Source of the DNA: Bacteroidota bacterium
Lineage (GTDB): Bacteria; Bacteroidota; Bacteroidia; Bacteroidales; Prolixibacteraceae
Length of the DNA: 44,624 nt
Direction of reading: 5' to 3'
Assembly: GCA_023412195.1 (NCBI GenBank)
Contig: JAEYNZ010000146.1
Span: forward strand, 1 to 44,624
The translations under genes were made by a program, and so were the position numbers. The notes below the pieces were generated by a model. It worked only from the letters and a program-made list of their open reading frames with translations, made no database searches and had not been told where the DNA came from. This document shows, piece by piece, positions 33,688-43,383 of the stretch; position 1 is the first letter of the stretch, and each line of letters begins with the position of its first letter.

Positions 33688-34485
33688 TTATGCTGGCCTG
33701 AACACCCATGTCCAGCCTGTTCCGCCTACATTATTGGGCACATAAAGTATCATTTCATCTTCAGTCAGAGAAATGATCTGGTATGTTGCTGTAGGGCTTT
33801 TCCTTTCGGGGTCAGCGCCCAGCACATCGAGGCCTCCGCCAAACTGCAGGGTCCCGTTCGCAACATCGAGAACAAAACTTCCCACTTGAGGTGCAGCATC
33901 CGAAGCAGAATAATAGGTATAATTGGCAGCTCCATCCAAATCGAAAACCATTCGGCCACCTGCATCTGAAGGAGGGCAACAAGTACCACCGGCATTCCAC
34001 CAAACACTCATATGCTGGTCGGGATTATCGGGAGGACTCATGAACCACCACAGACCTTCATCGCCACCTGTTCCGGCAAAAACCCAGGCTTTTCCTTCAG
34101 AAGTTTCTTCACTTACAAGGTCATACCAATCCTGGTCAAGTGGCGTATCAAGCACTTCAACCTGAACATCAATTGTTTTCTCAAAAAACTCTCCCCCCAG
34201 TGTTCCCACAAAGGTAAAGGTTGATGTTCCAGGAATCGGGTAAACAAACTGAACCTTGTTGGTAAGAGCTTTGCCCAGGTTATAATCCCAATACCCTGTT
34301 ACTCCCGGCGTATTCATACTTAATGTAATAAGGTTACCATTGGCTGAATTCTGGGTTGCGACGAGTTCAACCTCCTCAACAGTTACATTATTTACAAGAT
34401 CTTTTTCATCTACTATCGCTTCGCATGACACCATCAGCGCCATCAATCCGATAAACAGGCTGAATATTAAATTTTTTCTTTTCAT
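33688..34485 (-). CDS. SusCD-associated surface lipoprotein, putative glycan-binding protein
   Basis: Lipoprotein of 265 aa from ATG 34485; lipobox ends MVSC (Cys21). After an N-terminal PKD/Ig-like part (about 30-125; TLSMNTPGVTGYWDYN, STFTFVGTLGG, TIDVQVEVL), the second half is rich in Trp, Gly and Tyr (KAWVFAGTGGDEGLWW, TGWTWVFRP) and may bind sugar through aromatic residues. It lies directly downstream of the SusD gene, the usual place of surface glycan-binding proteins (SusE/F-like position). No catalytic motif was identified. A carbohydrate substrate is inferred from context only. Confidence 0.78.
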   Translation of the reverse strand: MKRKNLIFSLFIGLMALMVSCEAIVDEKDLVNNVTVEEVELVATQNSANGNLITLSMNTPGVTGYWDYNLGKALTNKVQFVYPIPGTSTFTFVGTLGGEFFEKTIDVQVEVLDTPLDQDWYDLVSEETSEGKAWVFAGTGGDEGLWWFMSPPDNPDQHMSVWWNAGGTCCPPSDAGGRMVFDLDGAANYTYYSASDAAPQVGSFVLDVANGTLQFGGGLDVLGADPERKSPTATYQIISLTEDEMILYVPNNVGGTGWTWVFRPA

Positions 34486-34518
34486 ATTGTTTTGAAATAT
34501 TTTCATTTAACCTTGTTA

Positions 34519-36228
34519 TTACCAACCCGGGTTTTGTTCATAAACTCCATTTGACAACCGGATTTCAGTTTCAGGAATCGGAACCCGTCCTTTAGTTTCC
34601 GGCCTGTAATTCACCCGGTATTTGGCTTCAGAACCTGAGTTTCTTACGTCAATTACATCGTTAAAGGCGTTATTGACATCTCCCCAACGAACGAGGTCAA
34701 ACCAGCGTAATGCTTCAAATGCCAGCTCATGCTTTCTTTCCTGTTTAAGCGCTTCAAGTGAATAAGCAACGGGTTCTAAACCTGCCCTTGCCCTTACAGC
34801 ATTCATACCATCTGCAGTCCCGGTAATTTCGGAATGCATTAACAGTACATCAGCATAACGCATAAATATAAAGTCCTGTGCGTGCATCAACTGCATATCT
34901 GCATTTCCCCAATTATACAATTGAACAAACATGCCTTTATTGCTGCCTGTTTCATCAGGGTACTGGAGTGCAGTATATTTCTTGTTAAACAGACCTGTTT
35001 CATGATCACCTTTATCACGCTGATAATCAGCAGTACCCTGATCGGCCTGACCGACCTGCAGAATAGAGCCCAGTTTTCGTGGGTCATTATCATCCCATTG
35101 ATTAAACAACCGGGGATTAACGGTTCCCCAACCCCAACCCTGTGCAAAAGGCACCATGGAGTTATCACGGATTGCTGTAAACAAAGCAAGCCTGTTGGTA
35201 TAGATATTTCCATTCGACCATCCCCAGTCTCCGAAAGAAAACCTTTGAACAAACATGGTTTCATAGTTTCCTGTACCGAAAGTAGGGGAATGTCCGTCTT
35301 GTCCTACCCACGACAGGCCTTCTTCCTCGGCCCATGGTAAAATGGTTCTGCCTGCAGCAATATTTACATACGAATAAGGCCACAGGTTTCTGAAATCAGC
35401 TGCTAACCTGTAACCGCTGTTGTTCATCACGTCCTCCAGGTAGCCCTGCACATCGGAAGCGGAAATTGATCCTCCTTCAACCAATGGTAAATCGCTGGTT
35501 GGCTGACCTTCAATATTACTCATATACCCGGTGTAAAACAGGAATACCCTTGCCATATAAGCTTCTGCAACCCATTTATTTGCATGTCCGTATTCAGATG
35601 TCGGGATTTGGGGGAATGGAATGGCCGGCATCATTTCAATTGCACTCTTAAGGTCAGAAGCAATCTGTGCAAAAGTTTCAGTAAAAGAAGACCTTGGTGC
35701 ATCACGCGGATCATCAAGTTTAACAATTAATGGAACACCCCCAAAGAATTTTCCCAGTCTGAAGTAGAAGAAAGCCCTCATAAACAAAGCCTCGCCTATT
35801 GCCTGGTCCTTAAAAGACTGAGCTTCTTCCGCACTGTCAAAAAATGCAGAAAAATCAGCTTCAGCTGTATTTTCTATAATTGCAGTTGCCCTTGCTATGC
35901 CATTATAGCTTTGCACCCACATATCGCGGTAAGTATCTTCTACCGGGTCTTCAAAATTATCTACCCACTTTGCTGATTTATCATCGGGTCCGCCTCCACC
36001 CAGCATCAGATCTGACATCAGGCTTGCTGCAACTGATTCATTGCTGTGGACATTCGGTGTGTAAATTGCATTATAAACCCCTGCGATAGCTTCACTGATG
36101 TCTTGTGGGGTCCGGTAAAATGTTTCCAGGCTTTTCCCATAAAGGTTATCAGTATCCAGTAAATCCTGGCTACAACCTGATGCAAGCACGGAGCCTGCAA
36201 AAATTGCTAAATATATCAGTTTCTTCAT
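34519..36228 (-). CDS. SusD/RagB-family outer-membrane lipoprotein
   Basis: Substrate-binding lid of a SusCD uptake complex, on the cell surface. Start at ATG 36228 gives a lipoprotein signal with Cys19 (LASGCSQDLLDTD); the frame also has upstream ATG 36237 and continues to 36261. The family pattern follows: TPQDISEAIAGVYNAIYTP, helical TPR-like segments such as IGEALFMRAFFYFRLGKFFGG, then the C-terminal domain with MRYADVLLMHSEI, MNAVRARAGLEP and ELAFEALRWFDLVRWG, ending in a PIPETEI element. About 569 aa, normal length. It lies 19 nt after susC. Ligand unknown. Confidence 0.95.
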   Translation of the reverse strand: MKKLIYLAIFAGSVLASGCSQDLLDTDNLYGKSLETFYRTPQDISEAIAGVYNAIYTPNVHSNESVAASLMSDLMLGGGGPDDKSAKWVDNFEDPVEDTYRDMWVQSYNGIARATAIIENTAEADFSAFFDSAEEAQSFKDQAIGEALFMRAFFYFRLGKFFGGVPLIVKLDDPRDAPRSSFTETFAQIASDLKSAIEMMPAIPFPQIPTSEYGHANKWVAEAYMARVFLFYTGYMSNIEGQPTSDLPLVEGGSISASDVQGYLEDVMNNSGYRLAADFRNLWPYSYVNIAAGRTILPWAEEEGLSWVGQDGHSPTFGTGNYETMFVQRFSFGDWGWSNGNIYTNRLALFTAIRDNSMVPFAQGWGWGTVNPRLFNQWDDNDPRKLGSILQVGQADQGTADYQRDKGDHETGLFNKKYTALQYPDETGSNKGMFVQLYNWGNADMQLMHAQDFIFMRYADVLLMHSEITGTADGMNAVRARAGLEPVAYSLEALKQERKHELAFEALRWFDLVRWGDVNNAFNDVIDVRNSGSEAKYRVNYRPETKGRVPIPETEIRLSNGVYEQNPGW

Positions 36229-36247
36229 ATTATTCATCGTTATTAAA

Positions 36248-39200
36248 TTAAAAACCAACACTTAAACCAAACATAACTGTTCTGGGCAATGGATATAACC
36301 CGAGGTCAATTCCGGAAGCCCAGCCGGCGTCGTGGCCAAAACGGACTTCAGGATCCATACCACTGTACTTGGTAAAAGTATACAGATTGTTCACTGCTGC
36401 ATAAACCCTCAAGGTAGAAATGGCATTGAACCCTCTAAGCATATTACCGAAGTTATATCCCAGTGTTAAATTACTGATTCTTACATAATCAGCATCATGC
36501 ATATAAATATCAGAAATGTATTGTTGATTTCTGTTCGAGCCGTATGTCAGACGTGGCATTTTATTGGAAGTACCCTCTCCATGCCACCTGTCGAACACAT
36601 CAGAAGTGTAGTTTTGTGTAAACTGGTCGGCAAACGACCGGTAAGATTGCATAACCTGCATCCCGAATTTTCCTGTAAGAGTGCTGTTCAGGTATACACC
36701 TTTATATTCCAGATTCAATTGCAGACCCATTTCAAAATCAGGATTTGGATTACCTAAATAAACCATATCATCTTCATCAATCAAACCATCCTGGTTTTGA
36801 TCAACAAACCGAACATCACCAGGCCGCTGGTCATTAAAATAGGGAGTTCCATCAGGCCTGACATAAGCATCTGCTTCATCCTGATTTTGTAAAATTCCAT
36901 TGGTCTGAAATCCATAAAAATATCCGATAGGATACCCCACTTCAACTCTTGAAACTGCAGAAGTACCTTGCGACAGAACATGTGAGGGTCCATGAATGAT
37001 TCCATCGGTATTGGCAATTCTTGTCACTTCATTTTTGTTGTAAGCCCCGCTTAAGGTCACTCCATACCTTAACCCGGCTGCATTGTCATTCCAGTTTAAT
37101 ACGACTTCAACTCCGGTATTTTCGATGTCACCACCATTAATAAACGGAGCTCCTGCACCCGAAGTTCCTAAAATAGGTGCTTCCAGTAACCAGTCTTTTG
37201 TTGTTTTTTTATACCAGTCGAATGTAACTCCCATTCTTGAATCCAGCAACCTGGCATCAAAACCTATATTAAGCTGTTCTGAGGTCTCCCATGTTACATC
37301 GGGATTAGGAACTCTTTGCGGATAAGCAGTGGTGCCTGATACAGGTTTGGTGTCTCCAAAGAAGTATCCTGGAAATACATATGCAATCTGGGAAGAATAG
37401 ATGAAATTAGGAATTGACTGGTTACCGTTTTGTCCCCAGCTTACCCTTACTTTACCAAAATCAATAACATTTGAAACATTTTCCATAAAGTCTTCGCTGG
37501 TAATCACCCATCCGGCAGCTACCGAAGGGAAATAACCCCAGCGGTGCCCTTTTGCAAAATTGGAAGATCCATCTGCACGCATAATAACTGAAAGAAGATA
37601 TTTTTCAAGGTAATTATATTGTGCTCTTGCCAAATACGACATTAATCCGCCACCTCCTGCAGCCCAGTCAGCACCCCAGGTGTTTATATCACTGATAGAT
37701 GCAGGGCTTTTTGTATTATTTACATAGGCATAACGGGGATCTCCGGGAAACAGTAAATTGGTTCTTGAACCACCTACTTCATAATTTATCTGGTTTTGCA
37801 GCAATTCATAACCAACCAGGCCGGATATACCATGATCGCCAAGCTGACGGTCGTATGAAAGTGTAGTTGACCATGTCCAGTTGTTGCCGAAATACATGCT
37901 TTGCTCAGCGCCATCAACATCATCAGTATAAAGCGTTCCCAGAGCGTAGGTAGGATTCATCGACCTGTTATGGCCAAACCATGCATCAATTCCATAAGAA
38001 GACCTTAATTTCAGATCTTTAAGAGGTTCAAGTTCTGCGAAAACATTTCCCACAACCCTGTTACCTTTTCCGTAATTATAATTTGAAGCATAATACATGG
38101 AAGCAAGTGGATTCGTGTGCTGATTGATACCATCCATAGTGGGAGTGAATCCAAACCTGTTTACATTATTATCAATCGCAGGCTGCCAGTAAGCTGGCAT
38201 TAAAGGATGCTGGACAAGGGCATTGTGCAAATCATTCCAGTAGATATCCCCGGTTCTTGCACTTCTGTTTTCCGTATTGGTGTACGTAAAATTTTCCCCA
38301 ATTGTAAGGATATTGTGCGCCTGGTTCTTCTTTAACACCATTTGGGTATTTAACCTGGCTGTAAGCCTTTTATAACCTGCATCTGTTATGTCACCACCGA
38401 TGATACTTTTTTGATCGTAATAAGAAGCACCGGCAGAATAGGTAATATCCTGGCTGCCACCTGTAATGTTTATGGCATGACTCTGAACCGGAGCATTTTT
38501 AGAGGTCATCTCGTCGATCCAGTTGGTTCCTTCCCAACCATTCTGCAAAGCCTCCCAAACTTCTTCGCCCAGTTGTGTGCCCAGATTACCATTAAAGTTG
38601 TTATTAAGCCAATTGTTGTTCTTTATTCTGGACTCCCAGTCAAAGGGGGCAAGACCATCATTCACCCGGCCTTCATCCATAATATACATGTATTCCTGAG
38701 CTGTTAAGGGATCCAGGTTTTTGTAAATGTTTTGAACTCCGTAGTGGGCGTCATAAGTTATTTGGGCCTGGCGGTCCTTGCTGCCTTTTACTGTTGTTAC
38801 AAGTACAACACCATTCGCTGCTCTCGAACCATAAATCGCAGCAGAGGCTGCATCTTTCAAAACATCAATGGATTCGATATCCGAAGCGTTCAGGTAGTCG
38901 ATGTTTCCAACAGCAACACCATCAACAATAAATAAAGGGTTAGAGTTGCCAATAGTGCCTAGTCCGCGAATTGTAACCCTTGTTCCTGCTCCGGGAGCAC
39001 CACTGTTCCTTGTAATACTTACACCAGCTGCAATACCCTGCAGAGCTTCCATAGCTGAACTTGTATTAAGTTCTGCAATTTCTTCACCTTTAACATTTAG
39101 ATTCGCACCTGTTGTGAGCGCCCGTCTCTGGACACCATAACCTACAACCACAACCTCATCAACATCAAAGGCAGTATTATTGAGTGCAACATTTATTTGT

Positions 39201-39469
39201 GTGCGTCCGTTAACGGGAATCTCCTGAGTTTCCATACCAACAAAGGAGAATTGTAACACAGCGTCCGGCATTACCTTAAACTGGTAATTACCGTCAAAAT
39301 CAGTTACTGTGCCGGTAGTTGTTCCTTTTACCACTACTGATACTCCCGGTAATGGCTGTCCATCATCTGCAGAAGTCACCACGCCGGTAAGGGTGATTTC
39401 CTGTGCAAACACACCAAGAGAAACAAGTGAGCATAAAAAGAAAAAAAGAACTTTCTTCATAGGATTCAT
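36248..39469 (-). CDS. SusC/RagA-family TonB-linked outer-membrane transporter
   Basis: TonB-dependent receptor of 1073 aa that forms the channel of the SusCD complex. The signal peptide ends GVFAQ; residues about 25-97 are a carboxypeptidase-D-like regulatory domain (GVVTSADDGQPLPGVSVVVK). The SusC linker DEVVVVGYG follows at 104-112, then the plug (SAMEALQGIAAGVSITRNSG, NPLFIVDGV, DIESIDVLKDAASAAIYGSRAANGV) and a long beta-barrel ending in RTVMFGLSVGF with a terminal Phe. ATG 39469 is annotated; ATG 39460 (MKKVLFF) is an equally plausible start. It precedes susD and the accessory lipoprotein. A -7 element about 120 nt upstream suggests a long leader. Confidence 0.96.
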   Translation of the reverse strand: MNPMKKVLFFFLCSLVSLGVFAQEITLTGVVTSADDGQPLPGVSVVVKGTTTGTVTDFDGNYQFKVMPDAVLQFSFVGMETQEIPVNGRTQINVALNNTAFDVDEVVVVGYGVQRRALTTGANLNVKGEEIAELNTSSAMEALQGIAAGVSITRNSGAPGAGTRVTIRGLGTIGNSNPLFIVDGVAVGNIDYLNASDIESIDVLKDAASAAIYGSRAANGVVLVTTVKGSKDRQAQITYDAHYGVQNIYKNLDPLTAQEYMYIMDEGRVNDGLAPFDWESRIKNNNWLNNNFNGNLGTQLGEEVWEALQNGWEGTNWIDEMTSKNAPVQSHAINITGGSQDITYSAGASYYDQKSIIGGDITDAGYKRLTARLNTQMVLKKNQAHNILTIGENFTYTNTENRSARTGDIYWNDLHNALVQHPLMPAYWQPAIDNNVNRFGFTPTMDGINQHTNPLASMYYASNYNYGKGNRVVGNVFAELEPLKDLKLRSSYGIDAWFGHNRSMNPTYALGTLYTDDVDGAEQSMYFGNNWTWSTTLSYDRQLGDHGISGLVGYELLQNQINYEVGGSRTNLLFPGDPRYAYVNNTKSPASISDINTWGADWAAGGGGLMSYLARAQYNYLEKYLLSVIMRADGSSNFAKGHRWGYFPSVAAGWVITSEDFMENVSNVIDFGKVRVSWGQNGNQSIPNFIYSSQIAYVFPGYFFGDTKPVSGTTAYPQRVPNPDVTWETSEQLNIGFDARLLDSRMGVTFDWYKKTTKDWLLEAPILGTSGAGAPFINGGDIENTGVEVVLNWNDNAAGLRYGVTLSGAYNKNEVTRIANTDGIIHGPSHVLSQGTSAVSRVEVGYPIGYFYGFQTNGILQNQDEADAYVRPDGTPYFNDQRPGDVRFVDQNQDGLIDEDDMVYLGNPNPDFEMGLQLNLEYKGVYLNSTLTGKFGMQVMQSYRSFADQFTQNYTSDVFDRWHGEGTSNKMPRLTYGSNRNQQYISDIYMHDADYVRISNLTLGYNFGNMLRGFNAISTLRVYAAVNNLYTFTKYSGMDPEVRFGHDAGWASGIDLGLYPLPRTVMFGLSVGF

Positions 39470-39587
39470 TTTAACATTTTTAAATTAAAATACGTGTGAA
39501 TTTTAACGTCGAATTTGTATTTAAAATATTCAATAATTTAATTAGGTGGTGCTACAATAATACATCAAAACACGAAATGCATTACAT

Positions 39588-39595
39588 CAAAACTA
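39588..39595 (-). promoter_or_regulatory. Candidate -7 element for susC
   Basis: On the minus strand TAGTTTTG matches TAnnTTTG. It lies about 120 nt before the susC start, giving a leader of about 110 nt. No -33 TTG is found at the standard spacing, which fits a promoter that needs an activator such as the adjacent regulator. Confidence 0.4.
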
Positions 39596-39695
39596 CAACA
39601 TCAGATTTATATTCACTTGACAATCAACAACCTTAAATATTGATTCAGTTATCAATAAACTACATCATCAGGAATTGTCGTTTCTCTCTTTCCGG

Positions 39696-42560
39696 TTACA
39701 GATTATTACAGATTAGTAAGAAAAATTGACAAATTAAATCACGTGGCAATCCGAGTTTTCGTCTAAGTCTGTACCTGCCTATCTCAACACCTCTGTCGGT
39801 TATATTCAATAGGGCTGCAATTTCCTTTGATGTTAGATTCATCCTGATATAGGCACATAACCTCATTTCGCGTGGGGAAAGTCCGGGAAACTTTTCTTTC
39901 AATACTTTGAAAAACTCCTGGTGTACCTCATCAAAATATGTTTCAAAAACCTGGTTATGTTGCTTATCATCGATTTCCTTGTTGATATTTCGGTTTAACC
40001 CAGTTAGAGTTCTTTTTAAATTTTCATCATGAACAGATTTTTGAATTTTCTGCAACTCTTCTTTTAAGGAGACCAAAAATTTATTCTTCTGAATGATGCT
40101 CATGGTTTGATTTGCAAGTTCTTTGTTCCTGAACATCATTTCATTCTGAAGCTTTTCGTTCCGGAGCCTGATAATTTCTTTTTCGGTTATCAGTTTTTGA
40201 AGGCGGTACCGGTCTTCCTTCAGATCCAGTTCTGCACGGTGTTGTGCCATTACCTTGTTCTTCTCCAGTTTCATACGGAATAACACAAACTTAAAGGTAA
40301 GCATGACCAGTCCTGCAAATAATAAAATGTACAAATAATAAGCAAGAGACGAACGGTACCAGGGAGGGCTTATTCTGAATGGAAAGCCCGACTCTATACT
40401 TTCTGTTCCGTAGATGTTTTTTGCCTTCACCCGGAAAACATAATCTCCTTCCGGAAGATTGGTAAAATCCTTATAATGGTCAGTCGACCATTCAGACCAT
40501 TCCTGATTATAATTTTCGAGCAGGTAACTAAATCTTAACCCATGAGGACCTTCAAAAAATGGAGCTGTATAATGAAATCTGAAAGCATTTTGCTTAAAAG
40601 CATATTCTGGAACCGGCATATCAGGGTCATGCAAAACAACAGAAGAATCAAGATATGGCAGTTCAACTTTCACAACATATGCATTAAAAGGCTGGTTATA
40701 GGGTTTAGTTATTTTATTTGAATAATGTGCAAATCCATTTTCCAAAGCAAAAAATACATGCTCGTCGGAATAGGGATAAAGAAATTCAAATTCATTAATA
40801 AATTTATTCCTGAGTGTTTCAAAAGGAGATGTGATTTTTGTAAAAGACATATCTTCATTCATGCGCAGCACTCCGGACTCATTCCCGGCAATAAACCAAA
40901 GGTTTCCGGCTGAATCACTTTTAAGTGTTTTCATCCTGCCATCAAAAGTAAACTTCTTGTTCATTTCAGCAGATACAACAAAGGAATCGTTTTGTGAATC
41001 ATATTCATAAATGCCATTTAACGTTGACACGTATGCCTTTTGCCGGTATTGAAATATAATATTCTGTTCAGTGGAAGGAAGTCCATTTAATGAAGTATAT
41101 ATACGGTAGTCAATCACACTGTCAAGTTCTTCATTTATACTTAACCTGAAAATACCTCTGGCGCCATGGCTCATCCATATATCGCCATCATGATCCTGTA
41201 CCAGAAACCTGCTCGACTCGTCGAATCCTTTCAATTTATGGGCAAATTCCCAACCATTTAACCCTTTTTTGAGCAAAACCAATCCGGTATAAGTTCCACC
41301 CAGAAGCACATTTTCATTTTGCTGAACAGGGATGAATCCCCAATATCCGTTTTCATTGCTGATTTTGACAGCCCGGTCCTTTTCAATAATAAAGGCGCCC
41401 AAATGGTGGTTGCAAATCAATTGTCCGTTGTGCGCTTCCAGTGACCATACCTGTCCTGGTGTGTTTTCAATAAGCTTTAACTCACCGGTACCATTTTCAA
41501 AATGTTCAAAAGGCATATAAAATAAACCCTGATTGGTTCCCAGGTACAGATTTTCATCAAAGACAATTGCAGAATAACCTGCACCCTGGCCCTCTTTACC
41601 CGAAAGGAATGTTAGCGGAGAATTGATTTCCACATAGTCGATCCCATTGTCGAGTCCCAGCCAGAGGTTTTTATTCTGATCGGTAAACATGCTCAAAACT
41701 GTATTGTTATGCAGCCCCTTATTTGTGTTGATATGCTGTATCACATTGCCGTGCGAATCAGCAACGACAATGCCGTTAAGAATTGTTCCGAAAGCTATGA
41801 ATCCTTCGGAAAGCCGGGTGGCACTGTAAAGCTTATATTCCTCTATCAGTTTATTGGCAGGTGTATCCCATTTATCAATTTCTCCACGGTTCATCCTGTA
41901 AATTCCATCACCACCCGTGCCGATCAGGACCAACGAATCATTTATTTCAAGCATTGCCATAACTTCCATTCCGGTTAGTTCATCCGACCAGGAGGTTTTT
42001 TCAAAATTCCCATTGTTGTATACAAAAACTCCGGCAGATGGCTCCTGCACGTAAAGGCTGTTACTTACAATAAAAGATAAATTGTATCTCACCTGAGGGT
42101 TTTTCAATTCAATCTTTGTACCATCGTACAGAAAAATGTGTTCGAATGACTGGAATATGATCAGGCTGTCTGATTCATGAATCCTCCAGATGTCGCTAAA
42201 ATGGATGGTATCGGCAGGTAGCAGATGGCGCATGCTTTCAAAAATCATCCTACCCTGATTGTCGGGCTTCAGCAAACCAAAATCATTATATGTACCTACA
42301 AAAATCTGATTTTTGGAATTTACATGAACAGACCTGACTGCTGATGCGGGTGAAATCCGGAACAATTCCCAGTGGATCCCATCGAACCGCAATACGCCAT
42401 CATTGTTGGCAAAATATACAAACCCCTTTTCATCCTGTGCAATTCCCCAATTTTGTGTACCTGCATTATAATCCGCCCGCGGGTAGTTCTGAATGCCGGG
42501 TAACCCTATAGTTTTAACCTGTGAATGGCTGGTAAAGGCATAGAATATAAGTATGATCAA
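39696..42560 (-). CDS. Beta-propeller sensor with Y_Y_Y domain and LuxR-type HTH, PUL regulator
   Basis: Single-chain transmembrane regulator of at least 954 aa. A periplasmic two-component-regulator propeller (repeats such as IAQDEKGFVYFANNDGVLRFDG and DQNKNLWLGLDNGIDYVE) is followed by a Y_Y_Y domain (about 660-730), one membrane segment (about 740-762), a long coiled coil (about 765-860) and a LuxR-type helix-turn-helix (SPREMRLCAYIRMNLTSKEI, then AALLNITDRGVEIGRYRLR). There is no histidine kinase or receiver domain, so it probably binds DNA directly from the membrane. It is located upstream of susC and likely controls it. The annotated start is TTG 42560. The frame stays open to 42647 with a charged n-region but no ATG, GTG or TTG there, so the true start is uncertain. 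Confidence 0.9.
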   Translation of the reverse strand: MIILIFYAFTSHSQVKTIGLPGIQNYPRADYNAGTQNWGIAQDEKGFVYFANNDGVLRFDGIHWELFRISPASAVRSVHVNSKNQIFVGTYNDFGLLKPDNQGRMIFESMRHLLPADTIHFSDIWRIHESDSLIIFQSFEHIFLYDGTKIELKNPQVRYNLSFIVSNSLYVQEPSAGVFVYNNGNFEKTSWSDELTGMEVMAMLEINDSLVLIGTGGDGIYRMNRGEIDKWDTPANKLIEEYKLYSATRLSEGFIAFGTILNGIVVADSHGNVIQHINTNKGLHNNTVLSMFTDQNKNLWLGLDNGIDYVEINSPLTFLSGKEGQGAGYSAIVFDENLYLGTNQGLFYMPFEHFENGTGELKLIENTPGQVWSLEAHNGQLICNHHLGAFIIEKDRAVKISNENGYWGFIPVQQNENVLLGGTYTGLVLLKKGLNGWEFAHKLKGFDESSRFLVQDHDGDIWMSHGARGIFRLSINEELDSVIDYRIYTSLNGLPSTEQNIIFQYRQKAYVSTLNGIYEYDSQNDSFVVSAEMNKKFTFDGRMKTLKSDSAGNLWFIAGNESGVLRMNEDMSFTKITSPFETLRNKFINEFEFLYPYSDEHVFFALENGFAHYSNKITKPYNQPFNAYVVKVELPYLDSSVVLHDPDMPVPEYAFKQNAFRFHYTAPFFEGPHGLRFSYLLENYNQEWSEWSTDHYKDFTNLPEGDYVFRVKAKNIYGTESIESGFPFRISPPWYRSSLAYYLYILLFAGLVMLTFKFVLFRMKLEKNKVMAQHRAELDLKEDRYRLQKLITEKEIIRLRNEKLQNEMMFRNKELANQTMSIIQKNKFLVSLKEELQKIQKSVHDENLKRTLTGLNRNINKEIDDKQHNQVFETYFDEVHQEFFKVLKEKFPGLSPREMRLCAYIRMNLTSKEIAALLNITDRGVEIGRYRLRRKLGLPRDLICQFFLLICNNL

Positions 42561-42804
42561 AAAGAACGCTCTCCAATAAAAAATCAGTCCGTTTTTATAT
42601 TCTTTTTGCGATTTGATAATAACCTCCCTATATGAAATTAAACATTTTTACTTCCCAGAACCTTTTATAAATAAATTTAATATTCTGCAGTTCTATAACT
42701 ATAAAGGAACAGAAAAATTGCAGTTGGTCCATCTGATCTTTTACCTGTTAACAAAAATTTTAGGAATTGGCATCAATGTTGTATCTTATGTTCATAACTA
42801 AAAT
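42561..42804. other. Divergent intergenic region, regulator and lipoprotein
   Basis: About 240 nt of AT-rich DNA between the PUL regulator (minus) and the collagen-like lipoprotein (plus). No consensus TAnnTTTG was found on either strand; the closest is TATCTTAT near 42780. A purine-rich AGGGAGG (minus strand, near 42624-42630) stands where a ribosome site for a longer regulator could be. Confidence 0.4.
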
Positions 42805-42825
42805 ATGAACATTAAATTTAGGATC

Positions 42826-43383
42826 ATGAAAACATTTACACGCTTCATTTTATTATTTGCATTCACGATGCTTGTATCATGCCGGGGGGAACAAGGTCCT
42901 CCGGGAGAAGATGGCCTGGATGGCACATCTTTGTTAGGGACTGTTTTTGAAATCGAAGGAGATTTCCTTCCTGAGAATGATTTCAGAATGTCGTATGAAT
43001 TTCCCGGTAGTGTGGAAGTCTTCGAAAGCGACATTGTGCTTGTATACATTCTATGGGAACAAGCAGAAGACAACAACGGGAATATGATGGATGTATGGCG
43101 TTTACTGCCCCAGATGGTAGTGCTCGATGAAGGTATCCTTCAATACAATTACGACCATACTTTTGCTGACGTCCAGATTTTCCTTGAGGGAACCATCGAC
43201 TTCAATGATCTGCTTCCGGCAGAAGCATTGGACCAGGTTTTCAGAATTGTTATACTTCCGGCTGATTTTGCCTTAAACAACAACCTGGATGTATTTGATT
43301 ACAACCTGATGATGAAATCGCTGCAAATAAAGCCTGGTGATGTAATAAAAATTAATCCGGATATTGACAGGCTGAATTTTTAA
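42826..43383 (+). CDS. Lipoprotein with a short collagen-like stretch
   Basis: Envelope lipoprotein of 185 aa from ATG 42826; an in-frame ATG at 42805 is less likely. Lipobox MLVSC (Cys19) is followed by RGEQGPPGEDGLDG, a few Gly-x-y triplets like those at the head of many small Bacteroidetes lipoproteins. The rest is acidic and beta-rich (LLGTVFEIEGDF, VLVYILWEQAEDNNG, VFRIVILPADFA) without recognised domain. The function is unknown. The following DUF1206 gene begins immediately after its stop, so the two are probably co-transcribed. Confidence 0.78.
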   Translation: MKTFTRFILLFAFTMLVSCRGEQGPPGEDGLDGTSLLGTVFEIEGDFLPENDFRMSYEFPGSVEVFESDIVLVYILWEQAEDNNGNMMDVWRLLPQMVVLDEGILQYNYDHTFADVQIFLEGTIDFNDLLPAEALDQVFRIVILPADFALNNNLDVFDYNLMMKSLQIKPGDVIKINPDIDRLNF

